Shown here: positions 7,568-14,299 of the stretch, piece after piece
Numbering within the stretch: the first letter of the stretch is position 1
Layout: each line of letters opens with the position of its first letter
NCBI GenBank assembly: GCA_046262635.1
Contig: JBHEMK010000081.1
Location: 1-15,091, forward strand
Direction: 5' to 3'
DNA from: JBHEMK01 sp046262635
GTDB taxonomy: Bacteria > Actinomycetota > Thermoleophilia > Gaiellales > Gaiellaceae
Length of the DNA stretch: 15,091 nucleotides
Made by a program: the position numbers and the translations under genes
The notes under the pieces: generated by a model
Databases searched by the model: none
Seen by the model: only the letters and a program-made list of their open reading frames with translations
What the model was told of the DNA's origin: nothing

Positions 7568-8604
7568 CAGCCGACCACGGTAGGCCGCTCCCGTGCGCCG
7601 CCCAGCCGTTCGCTGAGCAAGCGGTCATAGAGCTCGACGTAGCGTACGGCCATCGCAGCGGGCGTGTATCGGCCTGCGCGGGTGCGCGCGGCGCGGGCAA
7701 GCGGCTCGGGCTCCCGGAGCGCACGACGAAGCGCGCCGAGCAGAGCAACGTCGTCCTGCGAATCCGCGTAGAGCGCGGCGTCGCCCCACACCTCCCTCAG
7801 GCTCCGAATGTCCCCGAGGACGAGCGCGCAACCCGCGAGCGCGGCTTCGAGCGCTGCGAGGCCGAACGGTTCGTAGCGCGCCGGGGCTGCGAAGACGGCT
7901 GCGCGTCCGAGCAGCTCGGCGACGTCCGCGGCCGGCAGGTCGCCTCCAGCGACGAGGACAGGGCAATCAAGCGACGGCGCAACGCGCTCGAGCGCCGCGA
8001 GATTTTTCGCGTCGTCCCAAATGCGCCCGGCGCCGATGACGAAACGCTCCTTCGGCAGGGGGGGCACCGGTGACCTGCCGTTCGGGATCACGATGCACTT
8101 ACCGCCCGGGCAGTACAGCCGTTCGATCTCGGCAAGCATCGCCGCCGTGGGAGCGACGACGGCCGAGGCTGCGGCTATACCGGCGGAGACAGCCTGGCGA
8201 TACCAGTTCCACTCGGAGCCCGCCGGCCGCCCCCGCACGGCCTCGTGCCACGACAAAACGCAGGAGTGCGCAACCGAGACAACCGGTTGGGAGAAGGGGA
8301 ACGCGGCGTGCGCGTACCCGTTGAGGTGCACGACATCGGGCTGCTCCTCCTCCGCAATGTCGAGAAGCCAGCGGCGCGTGCGCGGCAGGTCGGCGGCCGC
8401 GCCGGGCATCCACTCGAGCGCATACGCGCGCTCATGGACGGACTCAACCGCCGACGCAGCGAGCTGCCGCCGCTGCGCGCTGCCGGGACGAGGGCCGAGC
8501 ACTGCGAGAGCGACGTCGATGTTGTGAACGGCGAGCGCGTCGATGAGCTCGAGTGCGTACGCCCAGACTCCGCCGACGGCGTCCCCGGTCATCAACACCT
8601 TCAC
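7567..8604 (-). CDS. GT4-family glycosyltransferase
   Basis: A 345-residue retaining GT-B glycosyltransferase. The N-terminal acceptor domain begins MKVLMTGDAVGGVWAYALEL, a glycine loop typical of GT4 enzymes, and has PDVVHLNGYAHAAF at 89-102 and VVAPTAAMLAEIERLY at about 149-164. The C-terminal donor domain has GAGRIWDDAKNL at 191-202, where a lysine after the strand is usual. The E-x7-E motif appears as YEPFGLAALEAAL with Glu245 and Glu253. The frame is open upstream to 8703, but the extension carries no domain. GTG at 8604 gives the expected N-terminus and a GTGA overlap with the oxidoreductase gene. It is unrelated in close sequence to the three CgeB-like enzymes that follow, so it may perform the first or a branching transfer. 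The sugar donor cannot be told from sequence alone. Confidence 0.88.
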   Translation of the reverse strand: MKVLMTGDAVGGVWAYALELIDALAVHNIDVALAVLGPRPGSAQRRQLAASAVESVHERAYALEWMPGAAADLPRTRRWLLDIAEEEQPDVVHLNGYAHAAFPFSQPVVSVAHSCVLSWHEAVRGRPAGSEWNWYRQAVSAGIAAASAVVAPTAAMLAEIERLYCPGGKCIVIPNGRSPVPPLPKERFVIGAGRIWDDAKNLAALERVAPSLDCPVLVAGGDLPAADVAELLGRAAVFAAPARYEPFGLAALEAALAGCALVLGDIRSLREVWGDAALYADSQDDVALLGALRRALREPEPLARAARTRAGRYTPAAMAVRYVELYDRLLSERLGGARERPTVVG

Positions 8605-9548
8605 GTCTTCCGTCCATACATCCGGTCGAGAACACGCGCCGTCTCGACAACGTGCACGATCTCCGGGTCGTACCGCGGTGACAACGCGAGGCGCGAGGCC
8701 CACTCGATCAGTGCTCGGCCGCCCCAGTCGTCAGGCGGCTCGACGAGCGACTCGGCGCTCGTGCCGTCGCAGCGCTCCGCGCGTAGGTCGTAGAACGAGC
8801 CGTTGACGTTGTGCAGGCGAACACCGCCGCGGGTACCGTAGAACACTGCCTCGATCACCGCGTCGCGGCCGGCGGGCAGATTCCAGGAACACGACATCGA
8901 CACGACCGCGCCGTTGTCCAGTTCGAGATGCGCCGTCGCGTAATCCTCCACGACCAGCCCTCGGTGGTGCACCAGACGGGCGTTGACCTCGGCGACGTTC
9001 GCATCGACGATCCAGAGGAGGAGGTCGACGAGATGGCTTCCCAGGTCGACGAGGCACCCGCCGCCGGAGAGAGCAGGATCGTAGTACCACGCCTTGTCAG
9101 GGCCGTACGCATTGTGGAAGGTCAGCTCGGCCGCGTATACGTCACCGAGCTCATCACCGGCGACGAGCTCGCGGCAACGGCGCGCCGCCTCGGTCGCACG
9201 ATAGGAGAGGTCGACGCCGAGCAGCCGGTCGGCCGACTTCGCGACCTCGACGACGGCCTCCGTCTCCGCCGCGTCCCGGCCGAGTGGCTTCTGGCAGAAG
9301 ACGGCTGCGCCGGCCGCCAGCGCCTGCACCGCATGCTCCGCGTGCAGTGCACTCGGAGTTGCGATCACGACGGCGTCAGGCCGCCCCTCAAGCAGCTCCT
9401 CGAGCGAGTCGAACGCGTCCGGGAGCGCCGGGTCGGCGACGCCCGCACACTCGGCGATCCCAGAGCCGAGCAGCGCGTCCATCCGCGACTTCCCGATCCA
9501 GCCGAGGCCGAGGAAGCCGATCCTAGGCCTCGTCGCGGTCGCGCTCAC
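8601..9548 (-). CDS. Gfo/Idh/MocA family oxidoreductase
   Basis: A 315-residue NAD(P)-dependent sugar oxidoreductase. The Rossmann domain has GFLGLGWIGKSR at 11-22, VIATPSALHAEHAVQALAAG at 61-80 and CQKPLG at 85-90. Its Lys87 matches the catalytic lysine of the usual EKP motif, although Gln replaces the common Glu. The C-terminal domain has GGGCLVDLGSHLVDLLLW at 162-179 with Asp168, His172 and Asp175 at the usual substrate-binding positions. Length fits. Members oxidise or reduce a ring hydroxyl of free or nucleotide-linked sugars, or of inositol. Here the epimerases and alcohol dehydrogenase nearby suggest a step in making an unusual sugar. The start is GTG at 9548 in a GTGA overlap. The frame is open to 9761 upstream, but the added residues precede the Rossmann fold and look like shadow sequence. 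Confidence 0.9.
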   Translation of the reverse strand: MSATATRPRIGFLGLGWIGKSRMDALLGSGIAECAGVADPALPDAFDSLEELLEGRPDAVVIATPSALHAEHAVQALAAGAAVFCQKPLGRDAAETEAVVEVAKSADRLLGVDLSYRATEAARRCRELVAGDELGDVYAAELTFHNAYGPDKAWYYDPALSGGGCLVDLGSHLVDLLLWIVDANVAEVNARLVHHRGLVVEDYATAHLELDNGAVVSMSCSWNLPAGRDAVIEAVFYGTRGGVRLHNVNGSFYDLRAERCDGTSAESLVEPPDDWGGRALIEWASRLALSPRYDPEIVHVVETARVLDRMYGRKT

Positions 9549-10429
9549 TGCAGCACCAGTGCCTTCGTGAAACCGGGAGGGCGTGTGAGTGCTGCGCGGA
9601 AGGCATCCGCGGCGCGTGCCAGTGGAAACGCGTGCGTATAGAGCGGAGACGGGTCCAACCGGCCTGTTGCGATCAGCTGCACTGCTTTGTTGACGCCGTC
9701 GAGCACGACGCGCGGGTCGCGCTCGTGGGCATTGACGACGTCGATCCCGCGCCAGTTCCAACTCTGCAGATCGACCGTACGGAGCCCGTCCTGGTGAAAG
9801 CCGGCGATCACGAGGACGCCGCCCTCGCCCACGAGCTGCGACGCCGTGTCGAGCGCAGCCTGCGTGCCCGCGGCTTCGATCACCCGCGCGAAGGGGCCCT
9901 CCAGCTCGGTGCCGCGGCGCACGCAGACGACCTCCGTGCTGGCACCGCGGCAGAGTTGCGCGACGAGCGACCCGAGGAATCCCATGCCGACGATCGCGAC
10001 CCGCTCGCCGGCGCGGATCCGAGACCGCCGGAAGACGTTGACAGCGCAGCCGAGCGCCTCACCGGGCACCGGCATGCCGTCGAGCTCCCGCGGGAGCACG
10101 ACGCAGTGGGCGGCCGCAGCGACGTCGAGCTCGGCGAAGGCGCGAGCCGACAAGAACGCCACGCGGGCGCCGGGCTCGAGCTCGTCGACCGCCTCGCCCG
10201 TCCGTTCCACGATGCCCCAGCCTTCGTGGCCCGGCTCACCGGGCGCGAGCGGGTAGTCGAACCACGGCCTGCCCTCCCAGATCGGGAGGCTCGAGCCGCA
10301 GACGCCGCAGCCTTCGACGCGGACGAGTACCTCGTGCCGCCGCGGCTCCGGGACGCTCACGCACTCGAGTTGGACCGTCTCGGGCTCGACGAGCACCGCC
10401 GCCGACATCGTGGCCACCGTGGTCGTCAT
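9545..10429 (-). CDS. zinc-type (MDR) alcohol dehydrogenase, short form
   Basis: A 294-residue medium-chain dehydrogenase. The GroES-like half has VEGCGVCGSSLPIWEG at 38-53, with Cys41 or Cys44 as the likely zinc ligand, and APGEPGHEGWG at 62-72 with His68 and Glu69. The coenzyme domain has VAIVGMGFLGSLVAQL at 144-159, a GxGxxG fold. The loop that normally carries four cysteines for the structural zinc is absent: GARVAFLSARAFAELD runs straight into the barrel. This explains the length, about 50 residues short of typical zinc alcohol dehydrogenases. The protein likely oxidises or reduces a sugar or polyol alcohol using NAD(P). ATG at 10429 follows the fusion-gene stop in an ATGA overlap. The frame upstream to 10837 is shadow of the epimerase domain. 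The substrate is inferred only from context. Confidence 0.87.
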   Translation of the reverse strand: MTTTVATMSAAVLVEPETVQLECVSVPEPRRHEVLVRVEGCGVCGSSLPIWEGRPWFDYPLAPGEPGHEGWGIVERTGEAVDELEPGARVAFLSARAFAELDVAAAAHCVVLPRELDGMPVPGEALGCAVNVFRRSRIRAGERVAIVGMGFLGSLVAQLCRGASTEVVCVRRGTELEGPFARVIEAAGTQAALDTASQLVGEGGVLVIAGFHQDGLRTVDLQSWNWRGIDVVNAHERDPRVVLDGVNKAVQLIATGRLDPSPLYTHAFPLARAADAFRAALTRPPGFTKALVLQ

Positions 10430-12405
10430 GCGGCGGAGGCCGCAGGCAGGGAGTCGCGCTGCGCGAGCCAGCGGAAGAGCGTCTCGATCCCCTCCTCGGC
10501 GCCGACCTGCGGCGACCAGCCGGTGGCCTCTCGCAGGCGCGTCGTGTCGGACGCGTACCAGCGCTGGTCGCCGACCCGCTCTTCCGCGAACGACAACGGG
10601 GGCCTCGCCCCATGCAGGTCGTGGATCAGATCCAGCAGTCGGAGCAGGCTGATCGCGTTGTCGGGCCCGCCGCCGATGTTGAACGCCGTGCCCGCGAATT
10701 CGTCGATCCGTCCGCGCGCGAGGAGGAACGCGCGGACGAGATCGTCGACGTAGAGGATGTCGCGTACTTGCGCCCCGTCGCCGTAGATCGTCACCGGTTG
10801 TCCGGCGCGCGCGCGAATCAAGAAGTGTGCCACCCATCCCTGATCCTCGTTGCCATGCTGGTGCGGTCCGTAGATGCAGCTCATGCGGAAGACGGTCGTC
10901 GGCAGGCCGAATGTCTTCGCGTAGTCGAGCACATACTGATCCGCGCCACCCTTCGAGCAGCCGTACGGCGTGCAGAAGTCGAGTGGCCTCAACTCATCGA
11001 CGCCGCGGGTGCGCAGGCGGTCGTCGATCGGCGACCAGCTCTCACCGTTCCGTTCGACGGCCACGCCCGACAGCGACCCGTACACCTTGTTCGTCGACGT
11101 AAAGACGAGGCTCGGTGGCCTTTGGAGGCGGCGAAGCTCCTCGAGGAGCGTGATGGTACCGCCGAGGTTCACGTCGAAGTCCGCGCTCGGGTCTTCGACG
11201 GCGGTTGTCACCGCGACCTGTGCCGCGAGATGGAACACGCTGGTCGCTCCGTGAACTGCTTCGCGCAGTGCGATCCGGTCGCGCACGTCGATTGGCGCGA
11301 GTTCCAGCCGATCGGAACGCAGCGCGCGCAGCGCGTGCATGTTCTCCGCGACACCGGCGCGTGAGAGGTTGTCGACGATCCGCACGCGTTCCCCGCGCCG
11401 CAGCAGCTCGAGCGTGAGATTCGTCCCGACGAAGCCGGCGCCGCCGGTGACGACGGTGACCGGGGAACGGCGCCGTCCGCGGATGGGAGCCGCCACGGCC
11501 GCGAGGGCAACGGCGGTCTCGATGCCGCCTGCGACGAGCGCACGAGCCGCCAGCTTCGGCCGCCCGGAGCTGTCGGAGAGGCCGAAGCGGTAGTGGCGCT
11601 CGTCCACGTGGAACCCGTCACACGCGGTTCTGGCGTCGTCGAGATCCTCCGCCGCGTACCAGTACAGGCGATCCACAGGCGCGTCGAGCGCGTCGAGCAG
11701 AGCGCGAAGCTGCCCAACTTCATCGCTGCGCCACGTGGAGAAGCCCGCCTCGGTGACCCAGAGCTCGGCGCTCGAGCCGTGCCGGTCGAGCACCTCGCGC
11801 ACGGTCATCGCGGCATCCGGCCAGCCTCGCCAGACGGTCGTCCAGCTTCCGGGGAAAGCGTGGATGCCGACCGCGTCGAGTACGTCGAAGAGGCCGCGCT
11901 GTCCTAGAAGGCCGAGCCAGTTGGCGTCGAGCGGGCACATGCCACCGAGAACCGTCCGCTTGCCGCGCTGCCGCGCCCAGTGTGCCGCGTCTCCGATCAT
12001 CTCGCAGAACACGTTCCAATCGGGATCGAGCGTCCAGTCCCAGTCGTTGAGGTTGTTCGGCTCGTTCCAGAGCTCGACCGTATCGATCAGGTCGCCGTAC
12101 CGATCGAGAAACTGGTCGAGGAAGTCCGCATAGTCGCGGGGGCGGCGCGGCGGGGATTGCACGGTCGGCACAACTCCGAGCGAAGGCGGCGTGTGGTGCA
12201 GGCAGGGCAGGAGCTCGAAGTCCTTCGCGAGCCGGGGCAGCAGCCAGGCGTACCACGCCGGGCCCCCGGGCCGGTGCCAGTCGGCCCAGGAGACACCTGT
12301 GCGGACCCGCTCGACTCCCAACGCACGCAGGCCGACACACACCCGCTCGGCCCGCTCGTGTTCGCCAACCTCGAACCACTCGACCACACCGAGGCGGCGG
12401 CTCAC
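10426..12405 (-). CDS. fusion: GH39-like glycosidase domain + CDP-paratose-2-epimerase-like SDR
   Basis: A 659-residue two-domain protein. Residues 1 to about 295 form a clan GH-A type TIM barrel. TVELWNEPNNLNDWDW at 109-124 supplies the probable acid/base Glu115. ELWVTEAGFSTW at 214-225 supplies the probable nucleophile Glu219. IHAFPGSW and LYWYAAEDLDD are other barrel strands. A linker ending in IRGRRRSP (308-315) leads to an extended SDR with VVTGGAGFVGTNL at 318-330, FTSTNKVYG at 435-443, TPYGCSKGGADQYVLDYAK at 479-497 with Tyr481 and Lys485, and MSCIYGPHQHGNEDQGWVAH at 508-527. The latter two are typical of CDP-paratose/tyvelose 2-epimerases. Both active sites look intact. There is no signal peptide, so the glycosidase would act inside the cell. 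The start is GTG at 12405 (GTGA overlap), because earlier residues are Arg-rich shadow. The two domains are usually separate proteins. Confidence 0.85.
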   Translation of the reverse strand: MSRRLGVVEWFEVGEHERAERVCVGLRALGVERVRTGVSWADWHRPGGPAWYAWLLPRLAKDFELLPCLHHTPPSLGVVPTVQSPPRRPRDYADFLDQFLDRYGDLIDTVELWNEPNNLNDWDWTLDPDWNVFCEMIGDAAHWARQRGKRTVLGGMCPLDANWLGLLGQRGLFDVLDAVGIHAFPGSWTTVWRGWPDAAMTVREVLDRHGSSAELWVTEAGFSTWRSDEVGQLRALLDALDAPVDRLYWYAAEDLDDARTACDGFHVDERHYRFGLSDSSGRPKLAARALVAGGIETAVALAAVAAPIRGRRRSPVTVVTGGAGFVGTNLTLELLRRGERVRIVDNLSRAGVAENMHALRALRSDRLELAPIDVRDRIALREAVHGATSVFHLAAQVAVTTAVEDPSADFDVNLGGTITLLEELRRLQRPPSLVFTSTNKVYGSLSGVAVERNGESWSPIDDRLRTRGVDELRPLDFCTPYGCSKGGADQYVLDYAKTFGLPTTVFRMSCIYGPHQHGNEDQGWVAHFLIRARAGQPVTIYGDGAQVRDILYVDDLVRAFLLARGRIDEFAGTAFNIGGGPDNAISLLRLLDLIHDLHGARPPLSFAEERVGDQRWYASDTTRLREATGWSPQVGAEEGIETLFRWLAQRDSLPAASAA

Positions 12406-13502
12406 AGCGTCAACCCCCGCCGCTGGAGCTCGTCCGAAGCGGATTCGAAGCGGTCTTCGGTCTCCTGGCCCTCGAGCCAGCCGACGAGCTCGGCGATGCC
12501 GGCCTCGAGCTCCACTTGTGGCTCGTAGCCGAGCAAATTCCGGGCGAGCGAGATGTCGGCGAAGCAATGCCGGATGTCGCCGGCCCGAGCCTTGCCCGCA
12601 ACTTCCGGTTCCATCTCAACGCCAAGCGCATGACCGAGGAGGCTGCCGATCTCACGAACGGAGACGCCGCGGCCGCTGCCGACGTTCACCGCGAGCCCCG
12701 ACGGCTCGGTTTGTTCGACCGCCAGGCGGATCGCCCGCACGACATCGTAAACCGAGACGAAGTCGCGACGTTGCTCGCCGTCCTCGTAAACGAGCGGCGG
12801 CCGACCGTTGAGGAGCCGCGACGCGAAGATCGCGAGCACACCCGTGTACGGGTTCGAAAGCGCCTGGCGCGGTCCGTAGACGTTGAAAAAGCGGAGCGCC
12901 GTCGTCGGCACGCCGTAGGCGTTGCCCCAGATCAGACAGAGCCGTTCCTGGTCGTACTTCGTCAGCGCGTACACCGATGCGAGCGACGGTGTCTTCCACT
13001 CCGGCGTCGGCACCGGCTCGAGCTCGCCGTGCGGCTCCCAGTCGCCGTTCTCGAGTTGTTCGCGGGTACGGACGGCGTCGAGCACGTGCGTGCCGTGCCT
13101 GTCACGGTAGAGGCCCTCACCGTAGATGCTCATCGACGACGCGACGACAAGACGCGCGACACCGTGCTCGAGGAGCTCCTCGAGCAGGATCGCGCTGCCG
13201 GACGTGTTCGCCGACGCATACTCGGCAATGTCGTACATGCTCTGCCCGACCCCGACACGAGCGGCGAGATGAACAACCGTGTCGGCGCCGTCGAGTGCAT
13301 CGACTACGGCGTTGCGGTCGCGGATGTCACCCACGACGAGTTCTGCGCGCTCGTCAAGATAGTCGGGCCGCACGCGTCGCGGGTGTACCTGCTCGACGAG
13401 CGAGTCGAACACGCGGACGCGCCAACCGTGCGCTAGCAGTTCGTCTGCAAGGTGCGAGCCGATGAACCCGGCTCCGCCCGTCACGAGCACGGTACGAGTC
13501 AA
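12402..13502 (-). CDS. NAD-dependent epimerase/dehydratase (extended SDR)
   Basis: A 366-residue extended short-chain dehydrogenase acting on nucleotide sugars. It has TVLVTGGAGFIGSHLADELL at 4-23 (NAD binding), DTVVHLAARVGVGQS at 74-88, the SSMSIYG strand at 122-128, and Tyr178 and Lys182 in YALTK. It also has TALRFFNVYGPRQALSNPYT at 201-220 and EDGEQRRDFVSVYDVVRAI at 240-258. These are features of UDP-glucose 4-epimerase-like and related epimerases and decarboxylases. The substrate is not decidable. I start it at TTG 13502 because GGAGAGGAGG lies five bases upstream and the Rossmann fold begins three residues in. An in-frame GTG at 13553 would put that ribosome binding site inside the gene. 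This is the first gene of the ten-gene block, and its stop overlaps the next start in a GTGA. Confidence 0.9.
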   Translation of the reverse strand: MTRTVLVTGGAGFIGSHLADELLAHGWRVRVFDSLVEQVHPRRVRPDYLDERAELVVGDIRDRNAVVDALDGADTVVHLAARVGVGQSMYDIAEYASANTSGSAILLEELLEHGVARLVVASSMSIYGEGLYRDRHGTHVLDAVRTREQLENGDWEPHGELEPVPTPEWKTPSLASVYALTKYDQERLCLIWGNAYGVPTTALRFFNVYGPRQALSNPYTGVLAIFASRLLNGRPPLVYEDGEQRRDFVSVYDVVRAIRLAVEQTEPSGLAVNVGSGRGVSVREIGSLLGHALGVEMEPEVAGKARAGDIRHCFADISLARNLLGYEPQVELEAGIAELVGWLEGQETEDRFESASDELQRRGLTL

Positions 13503-13507
13503 TGCGT

Positions 13508-13517
13508 CCTCCTCTCC
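13508..13517 (-). promoter_or_regulatory. ribosome binding site of the operon's first gene
   Basis: GGAGAGGAGG on the minus strand ends five bases before the TTG at 13502. It is the only strong, well-spaced Shine-Dalgarno sequence I see in the block, and it decides in favour of the TTG start over the GTG at 13553. Confidence 0.7.
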
Positions 13518-13744
13518 GATCTGAAGGGCGGGTTCTCGGCCCATGCTCCGCACCAGCTGGGCTGCACGTAGGTACCGCAGCCCCGGAGCAAAGAAACATC
13601 GACGTTGCTACGGGCTCTACCCTCCCTGCGCAGAGGCTTCCGTGTGCGGCCAGACGTGGGGATCAGTAGGACGGATAAGCCAAGCGGTTCGCTGGCCAGT
13701 GTCGGCGGCAGCACGTCACAAACAGTCTCAAACCGCTACTGAGG

Positions 13745-13779
13745 CCAGCCCTTGGCATCAAAGTCGACCAGCCCTTTGG
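13745..13779. repeat. direct repeat pair CCAGCCCTTGG / CCAGCCCTTTGG
   Basis: CCAGCCCTTGG at 13745-13755 recurs as CCAGCCCTTTGG at 13768-13779, 23 bases start to start (about two helical turns), some 240 bases upstream of the first operon gene. Two near-identical copies on one face of the helix would suit a dimeric regulator, but this is only a pattern and could be chance. Confidence 0.35.
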
Positions 13780-13832
13780 GACGGTGGCTTGTGCATGCGG
13801 AGGCGCGCGATGGTGACGGGCGGCGGCTCGAG

Positions 13833-13849
13833 TCAATCAGACGGATTGA
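13833..13849. repeat. inverted repeat TCAATC-N5-GATTGA
   Basis: A perfect 6-base inverted repeat with a 5-base spacer in the gene-free region between the operon and the DUF1206 gene. It could be an operator half-site pair or a small hairpin. No T run follows on either strand, so I do not call it a terminator. Confidence 0.3.
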
Positions 13850-14063
13850 GTGCCTGCACGTCCAGGCGCGCTGTTGTCTGATCCTTTAAGCAAAATGCAC
13901 CTCCATCGGGCCGGGTCGGTGATGATGAAGTTGTTGCACATCGAGCTGTTTGCTGCCACCGGAGCGCTTCCGCTGAGGAGGGAGTCGCCAAGCCGGCAGC
14001 CGGCCGCGGCGTCGAGAAGTCGCTCATGGCGCTCACGCTCCTGGCCGTCGTCTGGATCGCACT

Positions 14064-14294
14064 TCACACGTACAAGAGCATCTGATAGCGCGAGGCTCGC
14101 GCGCGGACGCGGACGCTTCGTCCTGATGATGCCGGCTGAGCTCCTGGACTCATGCGTCGACGAAGCTCGGCGAGCAGCGGCTTCGTGGCCTGGGAGATCC
14201 GGCCGAGCCGCATCCGCAGCATCTCGGCGATCTCGGCGCTGGGCCGTCCGAGCCGGCGCAGCGCCGAGATCAGCGCGTCCCCTCGACGATTCAA
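14064..14294 (-). CDS. small protein resembling sigma-70 region 4, possibly a remnant
   Basis: A 76-residue frame that would start at TTG 14294, five bases after the stop of the DUF1206 gene, with AGGTGG just upstream at slightly short spacing. Residues 20-48 (AEIAEMLRMRLGRIS, then LLAELRRRM) follow the spacing of the helix-turn-helix of sigma-70 region 4, where one expects an EIAEMLGMRLGTV-like run and an LAELRRRM-like end. The second helix (QATKPL) departs from the usual SRLHRA. No region 2 is present, and the last 28 residues are basic and featureless. It could be a small DNA-binding protein, a leftover 3' end of an ECF sigma factor gene, or a chance frame. The resemblance is by eye only. 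Confidence 0.3.
   Translation of the reverse strand: MNRRGDALISALRRLGRPSAEIAEMLRMRLGRISQATKPLLAELRRRMSPGAQPASSGRSVRVRARASRYQMLLYV
14088..14102. repeat. short GC-rich hairpin
   Basis: GCGCGA-GGC-TCGCGC, a 6-base-pair stem with a 3-base loop, lying inside the 3' part of the small minus-strand frame and just after a plus-strand TGA. It has no T run, and its function is unclear. Confidence 0.3.
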
Positions 14295-14299
14295 TCCAC

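Larger units (their letters stand above)
13518..14063. other. upstream region of the operon, no convincing gene
   Basis: About 550 bases between the operon's ribosome binding site and the small frame at 14064. Several frames up to 112 codons are open on both strands, but none shows a known domain or a normal start. The stretch is locally richer in A and T than the genes, for example around 13880-13935. It holds the direct repeat at 13745-13779 and the inverted repeat at 13833-13849. The promoter of the ten-gene block should be here, but I cannot point to a clear -35/-10 pair. Confidence 0.45.

Noticed and set aside
9632..10753. 373-codon plus-strand open frame across the alcohol dehydrogenase
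   Set aside because: It is antisense to a gene with clear Rossmann and zinc-site motifs. The translated sequence has no domain and looks like a codon-bias artefact.
13503..13553. GTG start at 13553 for the first epimerase
   Set aside because: It would bury the strong GGAGAGGAGG ribosome binding site inside the gene and add 17 residues before the Rossmann fold with no counterpart in the family.
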